A stretch of 64,000 nt of DNA from Aselliscus stoliczkanus (lineage: Eukaryota > Chordata > Mammalia > Chiroptera > Hipposideridae). A model generated the notes under the pieces. The model searched no databases. It saw nothing but the letters and a program-made list of their open reading frames with translations, and was not told the DNA's origin. The translations under genes were made by a program, and so were the position numbers. The DNA lies in assembly GCA_033961575.1 (NCBI GenBank), contig CM066732.1, forward strand, positions 56,490,001 through 56,554,000. Direction: 5' to 3'. Of the stretch, positions 34,666-47,045 are shown in pieces (position 1 is the stretch's first letter; every line of letters starts with the position of its first letter).

Positions 34666-36080
34666 GAGCCACATATTAAGAGAGAACATGCATTTCTTTA
34701 ATTCTTTAGCGCTTATGGTATGTTTTCACAGGCATGACTTTAATTAATATTCAACCACCCTTGGAAGTTCCTGGGGAGTGTGAATATTAGAGGGAACAGA
34801 AAGGGTCTACGTGGGTAGTGAGTCCAAGACTAGAACCCATGCCTTAAGGCTCTTGCCTTCCAACTTTCTCCGTAAGAGTGAGGGAGATTGGGATTAGAAC
34901 AAAGAAATGTTTGGGAGGAACATATCCAGATAATACAGAAAATGATGCTAAAAGTTGCAAATTACTCTATCTTGACAAGAATATTTGAATTTCGATTAGT
35001 TGGTTCCTATCAATTCTGTTTGAATAAGGCTATACTACGCACTAGTGTTCTCTTTAGTTTCCTGATCTATAACATGGTCATTCTTAATGTTCTAGTGACC
35101 ATAACATGTAACAATGTTCATCAAAGTGTTTTGTGAGCCATTTAACACAATATGGATGTGAAATTACAGTACTGCTATAAATTTATCCCTTCAGCCATCT
35201 CCATATTTGAAATCTATGTCACCGCTATTATCTTCAGCATGCATTCATCCTTGTACTTCAGGTTTAATTTGCAAATGTGAAATCAGTCATTCAGAAAATA
35301 TTCAGGGTGCCCTCAGGGGCCCTGAGCTGGGCCTGGGACTTGTAAGAAGAAATAGGTATGGACCAGCTTCTCAAAGAGCTAGCAATGCAGAGGGACACAT
35401 TGATTCCAAACAATTCCAAACCACATGATTAAGCTCAGGGAAAAAAGCTGTTACTTCCTCCTACAGGAATGAGCATTTGAAATCAGTTGCTGAGGGATGA
35501 GTGTCTGGAATAGTGAGTGACCAAACAAAGTCCTTACAGAAGTGTCTGTGGAATTTGTATTATCTGTGGCTTCTCAGTCATCAGCCCTGAGGCTCTTCAG
35601 GGACAGGAGGTGTTTCCTTTACCTAGAGGGGGAGGCTCTGAGTCTGGGGTCCTCTAACCTCTCTCACCTGGGACCACCCACTGCACAAATAGCCTGCATA
35701 CAGGAAAGCTTCCCTGAGTCAGGGAAGCTTTCAATGTAGCATGGCACCTCTCAATGTAACATGGCAGAAAGAACTGAGGTTGAGCTCATCAGTCAGATGA
35801 ATGATGCAACCATGTATGAGACATTGTAAACTTTATAAAACGAGGAAAGTTCTAGTTAATTTGTAAGTGGTTTAGAGAAGGACCTTGGATTACATTTCAC
35901 TACCCCTGACACTGTGATCTCAGACATATAATCAAACATTTCTGTACCCCTGAAACCTCAGTTTCCTCCTCTATAAATGGTGAGGCAGCAGTCCCTAGAA
36001 TATTCTGCAATTCCTACTCTTACCTGCATTTGAATCCACGAGGAAGACTTTCTTGTCAACAGGATTTGGGAAATACTCAC

Positions 36081-36130
36081 CTTCTGGCATTTACTCTGTT
36101 CTACTCTGAAGGCCACCCGAGAAGGTTTGA
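36081..36130 (-). pseudogene. PRDM9-like copy 1, post-KRAB exon
   Basis: 50 bp: acceptor TTTCAG, VKPSRVAFRVEQSKCQK, donor GTGAGT; compare human VKPPWMALRVEQRKHQK. It is the most 5' exon I can recognise. Confidence 0.85.
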
Positions 36131-36358
36131 CTGAAAGGTGATGAGAAAGCAGTGTTTTGGTTGATAAATGTTTCCAAAATCTGGAAACTCTTATTAGGGA
36201 CACAGAATTCAGAATCAGAGAGTGACAAGGACAAATCACTGAAAATGGTTTCTGAGGTATCATTACGGCCTATGCTTCTATCAACTAGTTTTCTTAAAAC
36301 GTTTAAAAATAGATAAAGCTTCATCTATGTTTCATCCTGTGTTCACAAGGCATCTGTT

Positions 36359-36362
36359 ACAT

Positions 36363-36397
<35 letters not shown>

Positions 36398-36490
36398 TTA
36401 GCTGAGCCATCCTGCCACCTGTTGACAGCTTAGCGGCAGCTCACCTCGGGCTGGGCATCCAACTGCTGTTGCTGAGAGCTCAGCTCACAC
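36359..36490 (-). mobile_element. Short tRNA-derived SINE, truncated by a nested SINE
   Basis: (ATTT)n tail, then AGCTGAGCCATCCTGCCACC; stops at AGCTCAGCTCACAC where the next SINE starts. Confidence 0.8.
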
Positions 36491-36923
36491 TTTTTGTTTT
36501 TTAAAGATTTTATTGGGAAATTGGGTGAGGGGAACAGCGTTGGGGAATCGGGGAAAGGAAACAGATAAGTTGCTGTCTTTTTGTTCTTTAGTCTAGTTGT
36601 GGAGGATGTTGCTTCACTGGCCCATGTTGGTATCGTCATTGCGCTTTTCCCGGATGAGGCAGATGAGTCGCCGGCCTCTGGGTGTCGCTCACCGTGGCTA
36701 TTGGCTGCTCTGTCTGGATGCCGGCCACTCCCTGTAGCCTATGGCAGCCCACTGCAGCAGGGGCTGCAGCCTACACCGTTGCCGGGGCCCGCACAGCCCA
36801 GCTCCAGGGGGAGATGTTGTTAGCTGTAGAGGGCAGTATGACTGGCCCTCATATGTGGGATCCAAACCGGGGCCGCTGGCATCCCAAAACCCGCTCTTAA
36901 CCAATGCGCCACTTGGCCGGCCC
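36491..36923 (-). mobile_element. Long tRNA-derived SINE, full length, nested
   Basis: Same structure as the copy at 21417, from poly(T) and AAAGATTTTATTGGGAAATT to GCCACTTGGCCGGCCC. Confidence 0.9.
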
Positions 36924-39900
36924 TTCATTTAGTTTTGCAATAAAAAAATCAGTAATTTATTTTACTTCAGTAAGTTTGTCCAGGTCCTTGAAATCAAAGA
37001 AGTTCTGGCTGACTTATGAGGATCAATAATCCCTGAGTTGCGCTCTGCACTGTGTCCTCACTGGGCGGTTCGGCTGGGAGACATGAGGACACTGGGCGGG
37101 ATCAGACCTTTGGGCAGCTGCTGAACAGTTCTGTCCCCTTTGCAAGGACAGGAGAACCAGCAGGGAGAAAGGTTCTGGAGGGGGAATTTCACTGTGTATA
37201 TTTTCCTTATGTTCGGGTCAATTTCAGTAATGTTTGCTTTTACTAGGAAATCACCCGCGTCTTCTAGGTTGCCAGTGTGATGCAATGGGTTTCTTGATTT
37301 TAATTTTACTTTCTTTCTCGTTTTTACATAATTGCTATAATTAATGCAGAAATATTCATGCGTTATTATTCACTAGAGTCTGTATTTTATTCAGTTTCCC
37401 GCATTCAGGCTCAGCCTCAGTGCTGGCACTTCTATCTGTTCACACCTTCACTGGTCATCCAACCAAACAGGTTAATGCTGACACCTGGGGTACCTGGTGA
37501 CCGAACTGGGTTGTTATGACAGGAAGTGAGACCAGGAGAAGAAACAGGCCCAGTGAAGTCTCAACAGGGTGCTGATGCCAGAGACTTTATTCCCTACCCT
37601 AAGAGAAAGCTGTTGGTAATCCCTAAGCACAGAAAGTGTCAGGGTGAGATCCCTCACTGAGAAAGATCAAGCTGGTCATTGTGGAGGTTGCCCTGGACGA
37701 GAGAGAGGGACGGGAAGCGGGGAGACCAGTGAGAAGACTGAGAGAGGCGCTGCTGGCCTGAGCTGAGGCGGGGACCATGAGTTTGGGGCGGAGCAGGGGT
37801 GTGGAGGCCAGGAGGGTCCGTGGTGAACGCTGTCCTGAGGACAAGGCTGCACAGATGCCGGAGTCAGCACTCAGGGGACTTTGGCTGCGTGGACAGTGAC
37901 AGGAGAGCTCACTCTGCCACAAGGAGCTGATTTGCTAAACTCTTGATCCTTCCAGCCCATAGAAGGTAGAAAAAGGACTAAGAGGGGCAGAGGGAGGGGG
38001 AGTGAGGGCCGATCCCGTGTTGGGCAGGACCTGGCCTGCATCACCTCACTGACCCCTCATGGTCGCCCTGAGAGGGAGCGCTTATCCCCACCTGACAGGC
38101 CAGGAGACTGAGGTTCCGTTTCTTTGTCCGAAGTCACACAGCTAGTACTTTGAGGGGACAGGAGTCAGCTCTGCCCTGTCTGGGGCTCAGGCATCCCCCA
38201 TAAGGAAAGTGCCCCCCCCCCAGACTCCAGTCTGAGCTGTCAGGAAGCTCTTGTCTGAAGCTGTGACCTCAGAGGACGGGAACATGGTCAGAAGCGCAGC
38301 CGTGCTCTGGGCTGAGGAGGAACAGATTTAAAAGCCCCGAGCACAGGCTGGGCACAGAAGTGGGGGAGTCCTTGTCCTAGGGATCTGGTGCTGCTTGTCC
38401 TCCGGTGCAGGGCCGGGCCACCTCCTCCCTCCCCACCTGTCCCCTTCCCCAGCTGCCTGCCCAAGTCCCACCGAAAACCAGCCTGGGTGAGTGCATGGCA
38501 GGCTGGACCATGAGGTCACGTGCAGATTCCCTTCAAATAGAATGACCAGGATTCCACCCAACGCTGCAGGCCTGCTTGGATCACTCTGCCCAGGATCCCG
38601 TGTGTGCAAGGTCTGCGGGCCCCTGTGGGCCCATTTCAGCCTCCGCTCTGGACTCAGAACCCTGTTAGAATCAGTCTTCGTTTTAAATACCTGTGAAATG
38701 GAGATAACAACTGTCTCTGCCTCATCCGGAAAATGGGAGCAGTAGGTGAGCCCAGGCCTGTGAAGGGCCTGAAACAGGTTGGTCTCACAGTGAGCTCAGT
38801 CCCAGAGGCCTGGATGCTCACTGTAAGGCCGGTGGGTGGGGGAAGCGCTCTCTGCTGCCACCTCGTGTGCATCTCGGGAATAACACCAGGTGCAGGTCCC
38901 CAGGAAAAGTTATTCTCTGCTGCCACCTCGTGGGCATCTTGGGAATAACACCTGAGCAGAGGTCAGGATAGGCTCTTCATTCCTAAGGCTTCTGAGCCAA
39001 AGTGTCAGACCCGGGGCTATGCCTTAGGCGCTGTTATCTGTGCCCTGTAATGTGGACCCCTGGAGGTGAAACTCGGCACAACTAAATTAACTGCCTTTTC
39101 GCCAGGCTCTTACCTGTGCTGCCTTATGCCACCCTCCCCTCCTGGCTGCCTACATTCTCCAGTGCTGTTTTTGAACCCATAGTGTGCCTAGAGAGCCTCT
39201 GTAAGTAGCCACATTTGGGGGGGGGATGGGGCAATGGGGTGCAAACCAAAGACTTATTTTTCATGTAAAAGAGGCAGCCCAAGAGGACAAGACCAAAAGG
39301 AACCCAGGACCGATATCAGAAAGCTTGGGTATGGAAAGACCACAGGAGGCCTGCAGGGGCCAGACTGCATCCCCCAGGGAGAGCTGGGGAGGTGGGCTGC
39401 GGTGGGATCCCCGGCTCTGGCCCGGGCGATGGGCCTGAAGGGGCTTTGGGGACTCCAGTCCAGTTGCAGCATTGGCAAGGGGAGCTGAACACCAGGCTTC
39501 TCGGGCAGCTTTGCTAGAACAGCCTCCCCCCTGCACAGCTGTGGTACCTGGACCTGTCTGGATGGTTCGGGGTTGAGTCTGTCAGCTGTACCCTGGCAGA
39601 AGATGTCACATCTAATCCTGGGTCCACTCTCAGATCCAGAGGGCTGGCCTGGTGTGGGAACTGGAGTCCTGGGGGGCCTAACGGCATATGTGGAAGACCT
39701 GGGAAAACAGTGCAGTCAGCCAAGGACACCCCAAGAGACCCCAAACCCATAGGCCACGCACACAGTCAGCAGCCCTGGGCCGGCAGCAGCTCAGCACTCC
39801 ACACCCCACAATCTGTGTCTATTTCTGTCCCTGTCTGACCTCCTTTAGTCTCTGTCAACATCTGTCTGTCTGACTAGGTTCAAGATATTCAGGAAACATC

Positions 39901-41374
39901 TGCTGTTGTCATCACCCTGCAGTGACCCCTTGAAGCCCCCAAGGGACCTTATATCATCCCTAGCTCAGCATGTCTATGTACCCACGTTCCCTTTCTAGCT
40001 CCCTACCTCTCCTGCAGGTGGGTCTCTGACTGTCTCCTATGTGTGGGGTTCCCATATGTGTGTATTATATCTGCTTATTTTCTCTTGCTGATCTGCTCAC
40101 ATCTATTTGATGATTGGAGCAGCCAGAGGCAGCATCAGGGTAGAGGACAGTTTATTCCTCCCCCACATAAACAGGTAATCAGATATTTAATAGAAGGTGA
40201 AACTTGGGAGTATATCTATAACACTATGTCATGATATAAGATTCGATGGAACTAAACTTATTTTCAGGACTGAGAGATTAAATCAATGAAATATGGAACA
40301 ATCTACCAATTTAACTTGTGGATATGGAACTTTTCTTATAGTTTCAAAGGCGGGAATGAAGAGGAACAAAAGTCTTGACTTTGGGCATATTGACTTTTAG
40401 TTGGTTGGTAAGAAACAAAGGAGTTAAAAATAGCCTTGACCCACCCTCTTTTCCCGTTTAAGAGATTCAGGTGGGAAAACGTGGTTTAGGAGGGGAAACC
40501 TTACCATAATCCCTTTAGCGTAAGGCTGGAAGACTCCAAGCAGAGACTGTAGAGCACCCGTTTCCCCGTGTCCCGTTATTTCCTGGGTCGATGAACAATT
40601 TTCCTTCCGTGAATGTGCCGCTCTTCCTAAAGTACCTGTGAAGCGCCCGATCTGACCTCACTGTCTGTGGAATATTTACATGTATGTGAGTTCCCCATGC
40701 GCATGTGTTAAAATACGATTTAATCTTATTAATCTGATTATAGTAATTTGCTGATTTACTCAGCTAGAAGAAGTTGTTAGCACAGGCAGAGAGACAGGGC
40801 CACAGGGAGGCGGGGAGGAAAGGAAAGGAAGATGTGAGGCGGAACAAAAGAGGAGATCATTCCTAAGAAAAGGTGCAGCTACAGCTAATTTAAATAGATT
40901 ATAACATCGTTAGCATTCCTGGAGGGAAACATCTCCACCCGCTGTGTCCCCCTGAGCGTCCCTCCAAAGGGAAGGGGTGGTCAGGAAAGACACGCCCTGG
41001 GAACGCCCCGGGATCACCTGTGACTCGACCCTGAGTATTTCGCGCCCTCATTCAAACAGAATCCTACACTTTCTTTGCTTGGGTGCAGTCGCTCTCCTCC
41101 TGGGCTTATCCAGTCCTGCGTTTTGGGGATATGTTTTCTTTTAATATATCCTGGGCTTGCTTGCCGTTATTCGGGAGGCGTTGTTCCTACATCCTGGAAT
41201 GCCTTCCTGTGAGGACTCAAGGACCCGCTCTCCCGTAACACGCATACAGGGTGAGAGCAAAAGAATGATTTTTTAAAGCCCCCAGTTTCGGGGATCCTGC
41301 CAGGATTACTGGCTGGGGCACTGCTGGCTCCTGGAAACCGCTGCAGCTGGGAGCTCGTGGATGTCTGCTTGCAG

Positions 41375-43460
41375 AGGTAAGAGGTGTTTTTGTTCACTCT
41401 GTCAGCCTTCCCGGTCTATGTCTGCGGGGTTTGGGAGAATTTAGAAGTGCTGCGTGTCCTTTTCCTCTCTTCCACATGCAGCTTGGCAGGAAAATATATT
41501 TGTGAATCTAGTTTCTCAGAAGCAGCGACTCAAGGTTTTCTCTATTGTATCTTTCTTCCCAGAGATGGTCATTTTTTGTGTGTCTTTGTCTCTTGTGTCC
41601 TTTGTCATGTAAAGGAAATACCGCAGGGACAGAAAGCTTCTGGCTTCCTTGGTTAAGCTGTAAAAGGGCTTTTTGGTTTGAGTAGCTATTAAAATCCTAC
41701 CATCAATGGCCAGAAAGTGGATCCTTAGAATAGGAAAAACTTTTAAATTGGAAAATGTGTCAGAGAACTCTCATGACAGACACCTGTTTTATTGGTGCCT
41801 AGAGAAAGACCACATTTTTAATACTAACGGATTTAAGGTAATTGAACTATTCTTAAGTTTCTTAATGAGTTCTTCAGCTCCCTGGGTCTTATAGGTGCTA
41901 GTATCAACATGAGGGTTAAAAAAGGCAGAAGGGAAAATCAACAGGTTAAAATTTTAAAAATCTTTCTGGAGATATAAGATGTTGAGAACTGGTGTGTAGA
42001 AACTAGTTTTAAAGGATTTAATAACCAATCAGAAACTTGACACAAATAGAAGCTGATTTTCTCTCTGATAGAAATGAGGAAGTCTCAGCATCTCCCCCAG
42101 GCCCTCTGTGGAGCAGATCAGAAATTTAAACAAAGCCCACAACTGCCCCAGGCTGAGCAAAACAAAGAAAAAGAAATTGGAACAGGGACATTTTTAAAAC
42201 ACAGGCTTCCCTGGTGTAGCCTCGCTCCCCGTTTCCCTGCCTCCTTAAAGGTGGTGAAGGACAAATAAAAACCTGAGCACAATCGCCTTAGCTGTAGACA
42301 AGACTCCAAGCAGGAGCCTCACAAAAATGTACTTGCCATATGTGTTCAGCTTTTCCTGAATTACCTGTAAATCTCCCAGTTTTACATCTAAAATCTAAGA
42401 ACCCACTCCCACCTTTGTCTAAAATATCCTGTTTACCTGATAGTTCCTCAGTGTCTGTGGAAATTTCATGCTTATAAGAATTCAAGGTTCCACATGTATT
42501 ACAGTTCTTGGTCTGTCTGCGGGGTTTGGTAGAAGTTAGAAGTGGTGTGAATCCTTTTTCTCTTTATTGTATTTACACTGACAGAAAAAAATATTTCTGA
42601 AGTAAACTTCTTCCACCTAGAGACTAGGGTTTTCTTTATTCTTTCCTCCTAGAGATATTTGTTTTTTCCTGTGTCTGTGTCTCGCGTGTCCTTTGTCCTA
42701 AGAAAGAGCTACCATGGGGACAGAACACAGGCACAGGCTCCCCAGAAGCCTGTCCCTAGAGCCAGACCTTTGGGGAGTTAAGCAGCTCTCTCCAGACCGG
42801 CGTCTGCAGGACAAACTTTGCCGTGGGTCCCCGTCTACAAACCGCGGGAGGTTTTTCCTTTCATCTCGTTCTGTGTCCTGGGAGAGTGTCTTTGGGACGG
42901 GGAAGCTAACTAATCCTCTCTTGTCCCCACTGTGGGCCACTTTCCGCATTGCGCCTGGTGGCCAATGGGATAAACTGGGGTTCCCAGTGCGCCTGGCCTT
43001 GTCAGGTACCAGGGGCGTGTGTTCTGAGGGGCTTCTGCCCATAAGGGGCGTTTGTCTCCCCACCTTCCTTACCCGTTAGTGCTGCACAGATCCCAGTCCA
43101 GTAGCACCTGCCAGGGCCACGAATTAGTGGGTTCGGGGCTGGAGATGCCTTACATTTTGGGGGAGACCTGAGACACCCTCTCCACCCCACCCTCCTGACC
43201 GCCTGGGTGACAAAGGTGTGTGCTTTCTCTGACTGTCTCTGTGACCCTTTGGCTTTTGGAGGGCTGCATCCCCTGCACTCTGTGTGGAGAGGCTTTGGCT
43301 TCCCAGCCTGAGCTGTAAAGAGGCTGGTTGGTGTGTCTCACTATTTACACCTTTCTGTCCACGTGCAGAAGAAGGTGGATCCTCGGAAAGGGAAAAGCTT
43401 CTAAATCTAAACTGTATTACAGAGCTCTTGTGACAGCCAGCTGTTTTCTTGGTAAAACAT
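41375..43460. repeat. Pair of diverged duplicated blocks, possibly old LTR-element sequence
   Basis: 41380-41810 resembles 42505-42725 plus 43265-43450 in order (TCTGCGGGGTTTGG, TTTTCTCTATTGTAT/TTTCTTTATTCTTTC, GTGTCCTTTGT, GTGGATCCT, GACAGAC/GACAGCC). The second copy holds about 540 bp of extra sequence (42726-43264) in the middle. Further similarity exists between 40530-40690 and 42300-42470. The identity of the element is unknown to me; an old endogenous LTR element is one possibility. Confidence 0.45.
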
Positions 43461-43768
43461 CTTGTGTGATCTCTGCAGTTACTATTAATTCTTGTAATTT
43501 GTGATCTCTGTCTGAAATGGTTTTTGATTGTGGTAAGATGCTTCTAGCTCTGGGTGGTGTGACTGTTGGGTTATCTGGAAAATCTTGACTCATTTTTGCA
43601 ACGAAAACATAGAAAAAATACGTCATGACTTTTCTGGCAACACAGTAGTGTATTTGCTTGGCTCGAAAAGATTAAATGTTTACATAAATTAAGAAATAAA
43701 ATACAAACTAACCTAAATGCTTTTCAGGATCAGTCCTGGTAAACTATTTGATGTTAAACCTGGTTGTA

Positions 43769-43887
43769 GGGCTGGCCAAGTGGCGCAGTGGTTAAGAGTT
43801 GCTTGGGACACCAGCGGCCCTGGTTCCGGTCCCACATATGAGGGCAAGTGACACTGCCCTCAAAAAAATAAAATAAAATAAAATAAA
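43769..43887 (+). mobile_element. tRNA-derived SINE monomer
   Basis: GGGCTGGCCAAGTGGCGCAG, TGACACTGCCCTC and an (AAAAT)n tail, flanked by CTGGTTGTAG and CTGGCTGTAG. Confidence 0.9.
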
Positions 43888-44369
43888 GCTGGCTGTAGTT
43901 TGTTTTTCAAATTATTAATATAAAATAAATTTTCTTAAATGAGTTTATAAAAATAAGTTACCTGTGTTACAAAATGTGTCAAGAAAATAGCTTTGGTAAT
44001 AACCGACTTTGAAATCTCTAAGTTTTAACTAATATATAAAAGAGATCCAATTAAAATGAAACATATTTAGGTAAATTTTTTAGTGATAATTATATTGTAT
44101 ATGTACACTGAAAAAATTTTCTATGTGTCTTTGGTAATTGAAACTTTAAAGTTTTGTTATGTGAATTAAATGATGGATATTCATGGAATGTCTAGACCAT
44201 TTCCAAATAGGAAAATAATGAAATGCTAATTACTGAACATGGGTGTATTATTAGTAAACAGTTCTGCCACAGTAAATATTTTTTGTGTGCTATAAGGAAA
44301 TATATTTCTAGAAATTATTAAAGATGTTCATAATCATATCCATCTAAAGAATCTTGGTGTAACAGGTCA

Positions 44370-45275
44370 CAGTTGTTCACTGAGTTGTCACTGCTGACGA
44401 AGATGGACATTTGACTTGTTTGTCTCTTTGCTGTTGTAAACAGTGCTGCTGCGGATCCCGGTATCAGCTTTTAACACCTGTTTTCAATTTGGGGGGTATG
44501 TTTCTAGAAGTGGATTTGTGGAACCACATGGGATTTGTTTTGCACTGTGGACATTTCAAAGTATTGTATGCAGAGGCCACAGCTTTTTAATTTTTCACAA
44601 GTGATGTTTAAGGGTTCTAATTTCTCTACATCATTGCTGACATTTGTTAGTTTTAGTTTTCTGGATTCTAGCCATGCTAGTGTGTGTGAGGGGGTGTCAC
44701 ACTGTGGCTCTAATTTGCATTTCCATCTCGACTAAGGGTGTTTAACATCTTAGTGTGTCTGTTGATCATTTGTATGTCTAATCTGGAGAAGGTTCTATTC
44801 AAGTGCGTATTAAAATGGTAGTTGCTTGTCTTTTTGTTCATGAGTTGTGAAAGTTGATTATCTACTCTGGTAAGGGACTCTTATCAGATACATAATGTAT
44901 ACCTATTGTCTTGCATGTTATGGGGTATTGTTTCACTTTCTGGATAGCTCCTTTTGATGCACAGGTTTTAAATTTTGAGGACATCTATTTGTCTATTTCT
45001 TTGTTGCTGCTTGTATGTGGTGTCATATCTAAGAAACCATTGCTAATCCAAGGTCATGAAAATGGATCTCATGTTTGTTTGAGAGTGTATACTTTTACCC
45101 CCTATATTTAAGCCCTTTATGTCTGTTGAGTTAATTTTTGTATGTGGTGTGAGGTTAGGGTCCAATTTCATTTCTCTTCCTGTGGATGGCCAGTTGCCCA
45201 GCCGCATTTGTTAGAAAGACCCTTCTTTCCCCAATGTCATGTTGTCTACCCTTTATCAAAAACCAATGGACTTAG
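44370..45275 (-). repeat. Old L1 3' fragment, antisense
   Basis: Plus-strand text such as TTTGCATTTCCATCTCGACT, GTTGATCATTTGTATGTCTA and GTTAGAAAGACCCTTCTTTCCCC (broken here by divergence) is the reverse complement of old mammalian L1 ORF2/3' sequence. Confidence 0.75.
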
Positions 45276-46629
45276 ATGGCTGGGAGCTGCTGTGGGCCCT
45301 GCGGTCACCCTCTGTGAGTGGGCACACTATGTCTGTGGGCCTGGCCATGGCCCTGCTGCTCTCCCCGGAGCAAGGCACCAACCATCCTGCACGGGGAGCG
45401 GCTAAATTGTGGCCAAGTTCCTGTTTGACATCAACTACCGACGGGTGAATATGAGGCACCCAATCTGCTGAGCCCTTTAATGTGTTAGATTATTTCTATG
45501 TATAACCTATGAGGAGCACAGTATTCTCTCCCCTCTAGTTAAGGGAACTAGAGTTTGGAATTTTTAAGTAGTTTGTCCAAATTCACATAGCTCGTCATGA
45601 TGGAGCTTCAATTATAAAATAACTAGCAAGCGTGTGGCTGATCTCAATATGATAATGCCTGGCACATGGCAGAGCGTCTTTTAAAATCAGGTATTCTAAT
45701 AGAAAAAGTAAATATGCCTTCCCATTGTTAATCTCTCTTGAGAGAAAATCACTCAGACCTCCCTCAAATACTGTCCTCTATCTCTGTTATTGGTTGGATG
45801 ATGCAATAACTTAAAATTACACAGCCACTAAGTGTAAATTAGAATTTCAAGGGAATAAAGTAATTATGTTTAAAAAGTCTTGCGGCATATGAGTTACATG
45901 CACCGTCTCATTTAAATTTCACAGCCAGTCTGTTCCTATGTGTTCACTTCCTTCCACTTAATGAGCTCAAAGTGACCTGTCCCAGATTGTACAAAAAGAA
46001 ACAGGATCCTGGGTTCAAACCCAGATCTCTTTGGCTCCAGAATCCAGAGGCTGCAGTGTTTTCTACGACTCCTTGCTGCCTCCACATGTGGCCAAGGATC
46101 TTGGCGGCTTCCTAAGAGGAATGAGAAAGCACTGAGGAGTGTAAAACCCCAGCATCACCGTCTCCAAAGCTATAGGGGCTCTAGGAGCACGGGGAGTCAA
46201 AGTGTCTTCTTCACACTCATCCATTCATTAAGCACTCACGGAGGAAATTTGTGGAACTGGCTTTCCTGTTACATGGCAAGAATTGAAAACCGTTGATATA
46301 GTTAACTGTGTTCTTAGCTATGTTGTAAACTTTGTTGCTAGTGTTTCAACAGCTGTATAGGAATCAGGTAAAAACAACGAAATTAATGTAGTGTATAAGT
46401 AGCTATCGGTTGTGTTGGCAAGTTACTCCAAGAATGAGATGAAGTTAAGAGACGGATGGCAAGGGAATAGAGATTCCCACAGATTTGGGGCTTCGATCGG
46501 TTTGAAAAGCCATCTGCTTTTGCCTCCATCCATTAGGAAGTACATTTTAGATATTTTTAGTGAGAAAGTTCCCTTATCACACAGCACTATGGAAAAGGAT
46601 TAGATTTAGGTTGTATCACCTTACAAATA

Positions 46630-47045
46630 AATGCCTGTTATGCATTGAATTGTATCCTCCCAAAACTCTTGCTTTGAAGTTAGATCCCCCAGGACCAGAA
46701 TGTGGCCCTTTTTGGAGAAAGGGTCTTTACAGAGGTCATCAAGTTCAAGTGAAGTCATTATAGAGATCACTTCAATATCACTGTTGTACTTTTGTTTTTT
46801 TTTAAAAAAAGGGGATATTTGGACACAAACACACATAGATTAAAGAGGATGTGAAGACACAGCTAGAAGACAGGGCTACAAGTCAAGGAGACAGGCCTAT
46901 AACACATCCTTCGCTCACAGCCTCAGAAGGAACAAATGCTACCAACGCCTTGATTTTGGGTGTGTAGCCTCCAGAATCGTGAGACAAGAAATTTGATTTT
47001 TAAGCCCACGCTCTGCAGTAGTGGTTACAGCCAGCCTAGGAAACT
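46630..47045. repeat. LTR-type relic (MaLR-like)
   Basis: Begins GCATTGAATTGTATCCTCCC and ends GTAGCCTCCAGAATCGTGAG ... CCTAGGAAACTAAGACA, the arrangement of old mammalian LTR consensus ends. The subfamily is uncertain. Confidence 0.5.

Noticed and set aside
42714..43079. 121-codon open frames on both strands
   Set aside because: No domain, splice or family signal; they lie within the unidentified insert of a duplicated repeat block.
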